Below, one piece after another: positions 63,693-64,000 of a DNA stretch of 64,000 nucleotides (its first letter is position 1; each line of letters begins with the position of its first letter). This stretch comes from Siphlonurus alternatus (Eukaryota; Arthropoda; Insecta; Ephemeroptera; Siphlonuridae). The notes beneath the pieces were generated by a model. That model was given only the letters and a program-made list of their open reading frames with translations. It did not search any database and was not told the DNA's origin. The stretch lies in the NCBI GenBank assembly GCA_949825025.1, contig OX463788.1:32366878-32430877 (forward strand), in the 5' to 3' direction. Position numbers and translations under genes: made by a program.

Positions 63693-64000
63693 AGAATCGT
63701 GTTTTTTGCTTTGTTTTTGCTCACTTTATATTTCTTTGAAAAATGCTATCTGTACCACAACAAATGTAACTACTTCCTGTTAGCTGGCTTAAATTTCCTA
63801 CATTATTAAACTATAATTATGTTCTAGGAAAGAAAAGTTAATTTTTAACAGAAATCAAATTATATTATAATTTAGTGCTGTTTCGTATCCAAAACAATAT
63901 TTTTATTATTGCTGTAGCCAAGTATACTGTAGAATGATTCATAATCTTTATTGCATCATTTGTAACCTCAAATAGCTTTCTTTGCAATTAGAGTTATTGA

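Overview
Organism and character. This is nuclear DNA of an AT-rich metazoan, most likely an invertebrate. Three animal genes with spliced exons, phase-consistent GT/AG junctions and large introns can be read on the + strand: the last four exons of a VPS13B-like gene (402-3345), a complete five-exon peroxiredoxin-6 gene (14938-21454), and the first five exons of a voltage-gated calcium channel alpha-2/delta gene (56207-63017 and beyond). I cannot name the species or phylum from the sequence. Gene density is very low; nearly everything else is transposable elements, many nested in one another, plus microsatellites.

Layout. 1-3345 VPS13B 3' end. 3446-14900 intergenic: AT-rich DNA, a decayed antisense LINE fragment, TTAA-flanked palindromic MITEs and a 1.7-kb hAT-type element with an 8-bp target-site duplication (TSD). 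14938-21454 PRDX6, whose introns hold two inverted 453-bp MITE copies and a nested palindrome. 21455-26050 intergenic: homopolymer-rich tandem repeats and a degenerate 14-bp periodic array. 26053-50528 is a Russian-doll structure. A LINE (copy 2) carries a TTAA MITE in its 5' region. That MITE is split by a 20.7-kb insertion with a 9-bp TSD. The insertion contains a second, full-length LINE (copy 1), a 5S-rRNA-derived SINE, a 2.4-kb TIR element and a 2.1-kb near-perfect palindrome. Copy 1 and the SINE are themselves interrupted by further TIR elements. 50536-52630 is a palindromic foldback element. 53407-55700 is a Harbinger-like element holding two nested hAT-like MITEs. 56207-64000 is the 5' part of CACNA2D, whose introns hold three copies of one small MITE family and a 2.45-kb inverted repeat.

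Most interesting. The LINE encodes an ORF1 protein whose centre is a macro domain that closely resembles the TARG1/OARD1 ADP-ribosyl-glutamate hydrolase, with the lysine and aspartate of its catalytic pair in place. ORF1 is followed, in an overlapping -1 frame without an ATG, by an endonuclease/reverse-transcriptase ORF2. I do not recall a described LINE group with this ORF1 architecture. A second result is a set of four TIR elements starting CCC and ending GGG with 2-bp TSDs; their boundaries are supported by reading-frame restoration or by paralogous empty sites within the window. Several TIR elements also carry tRNA-like segments.
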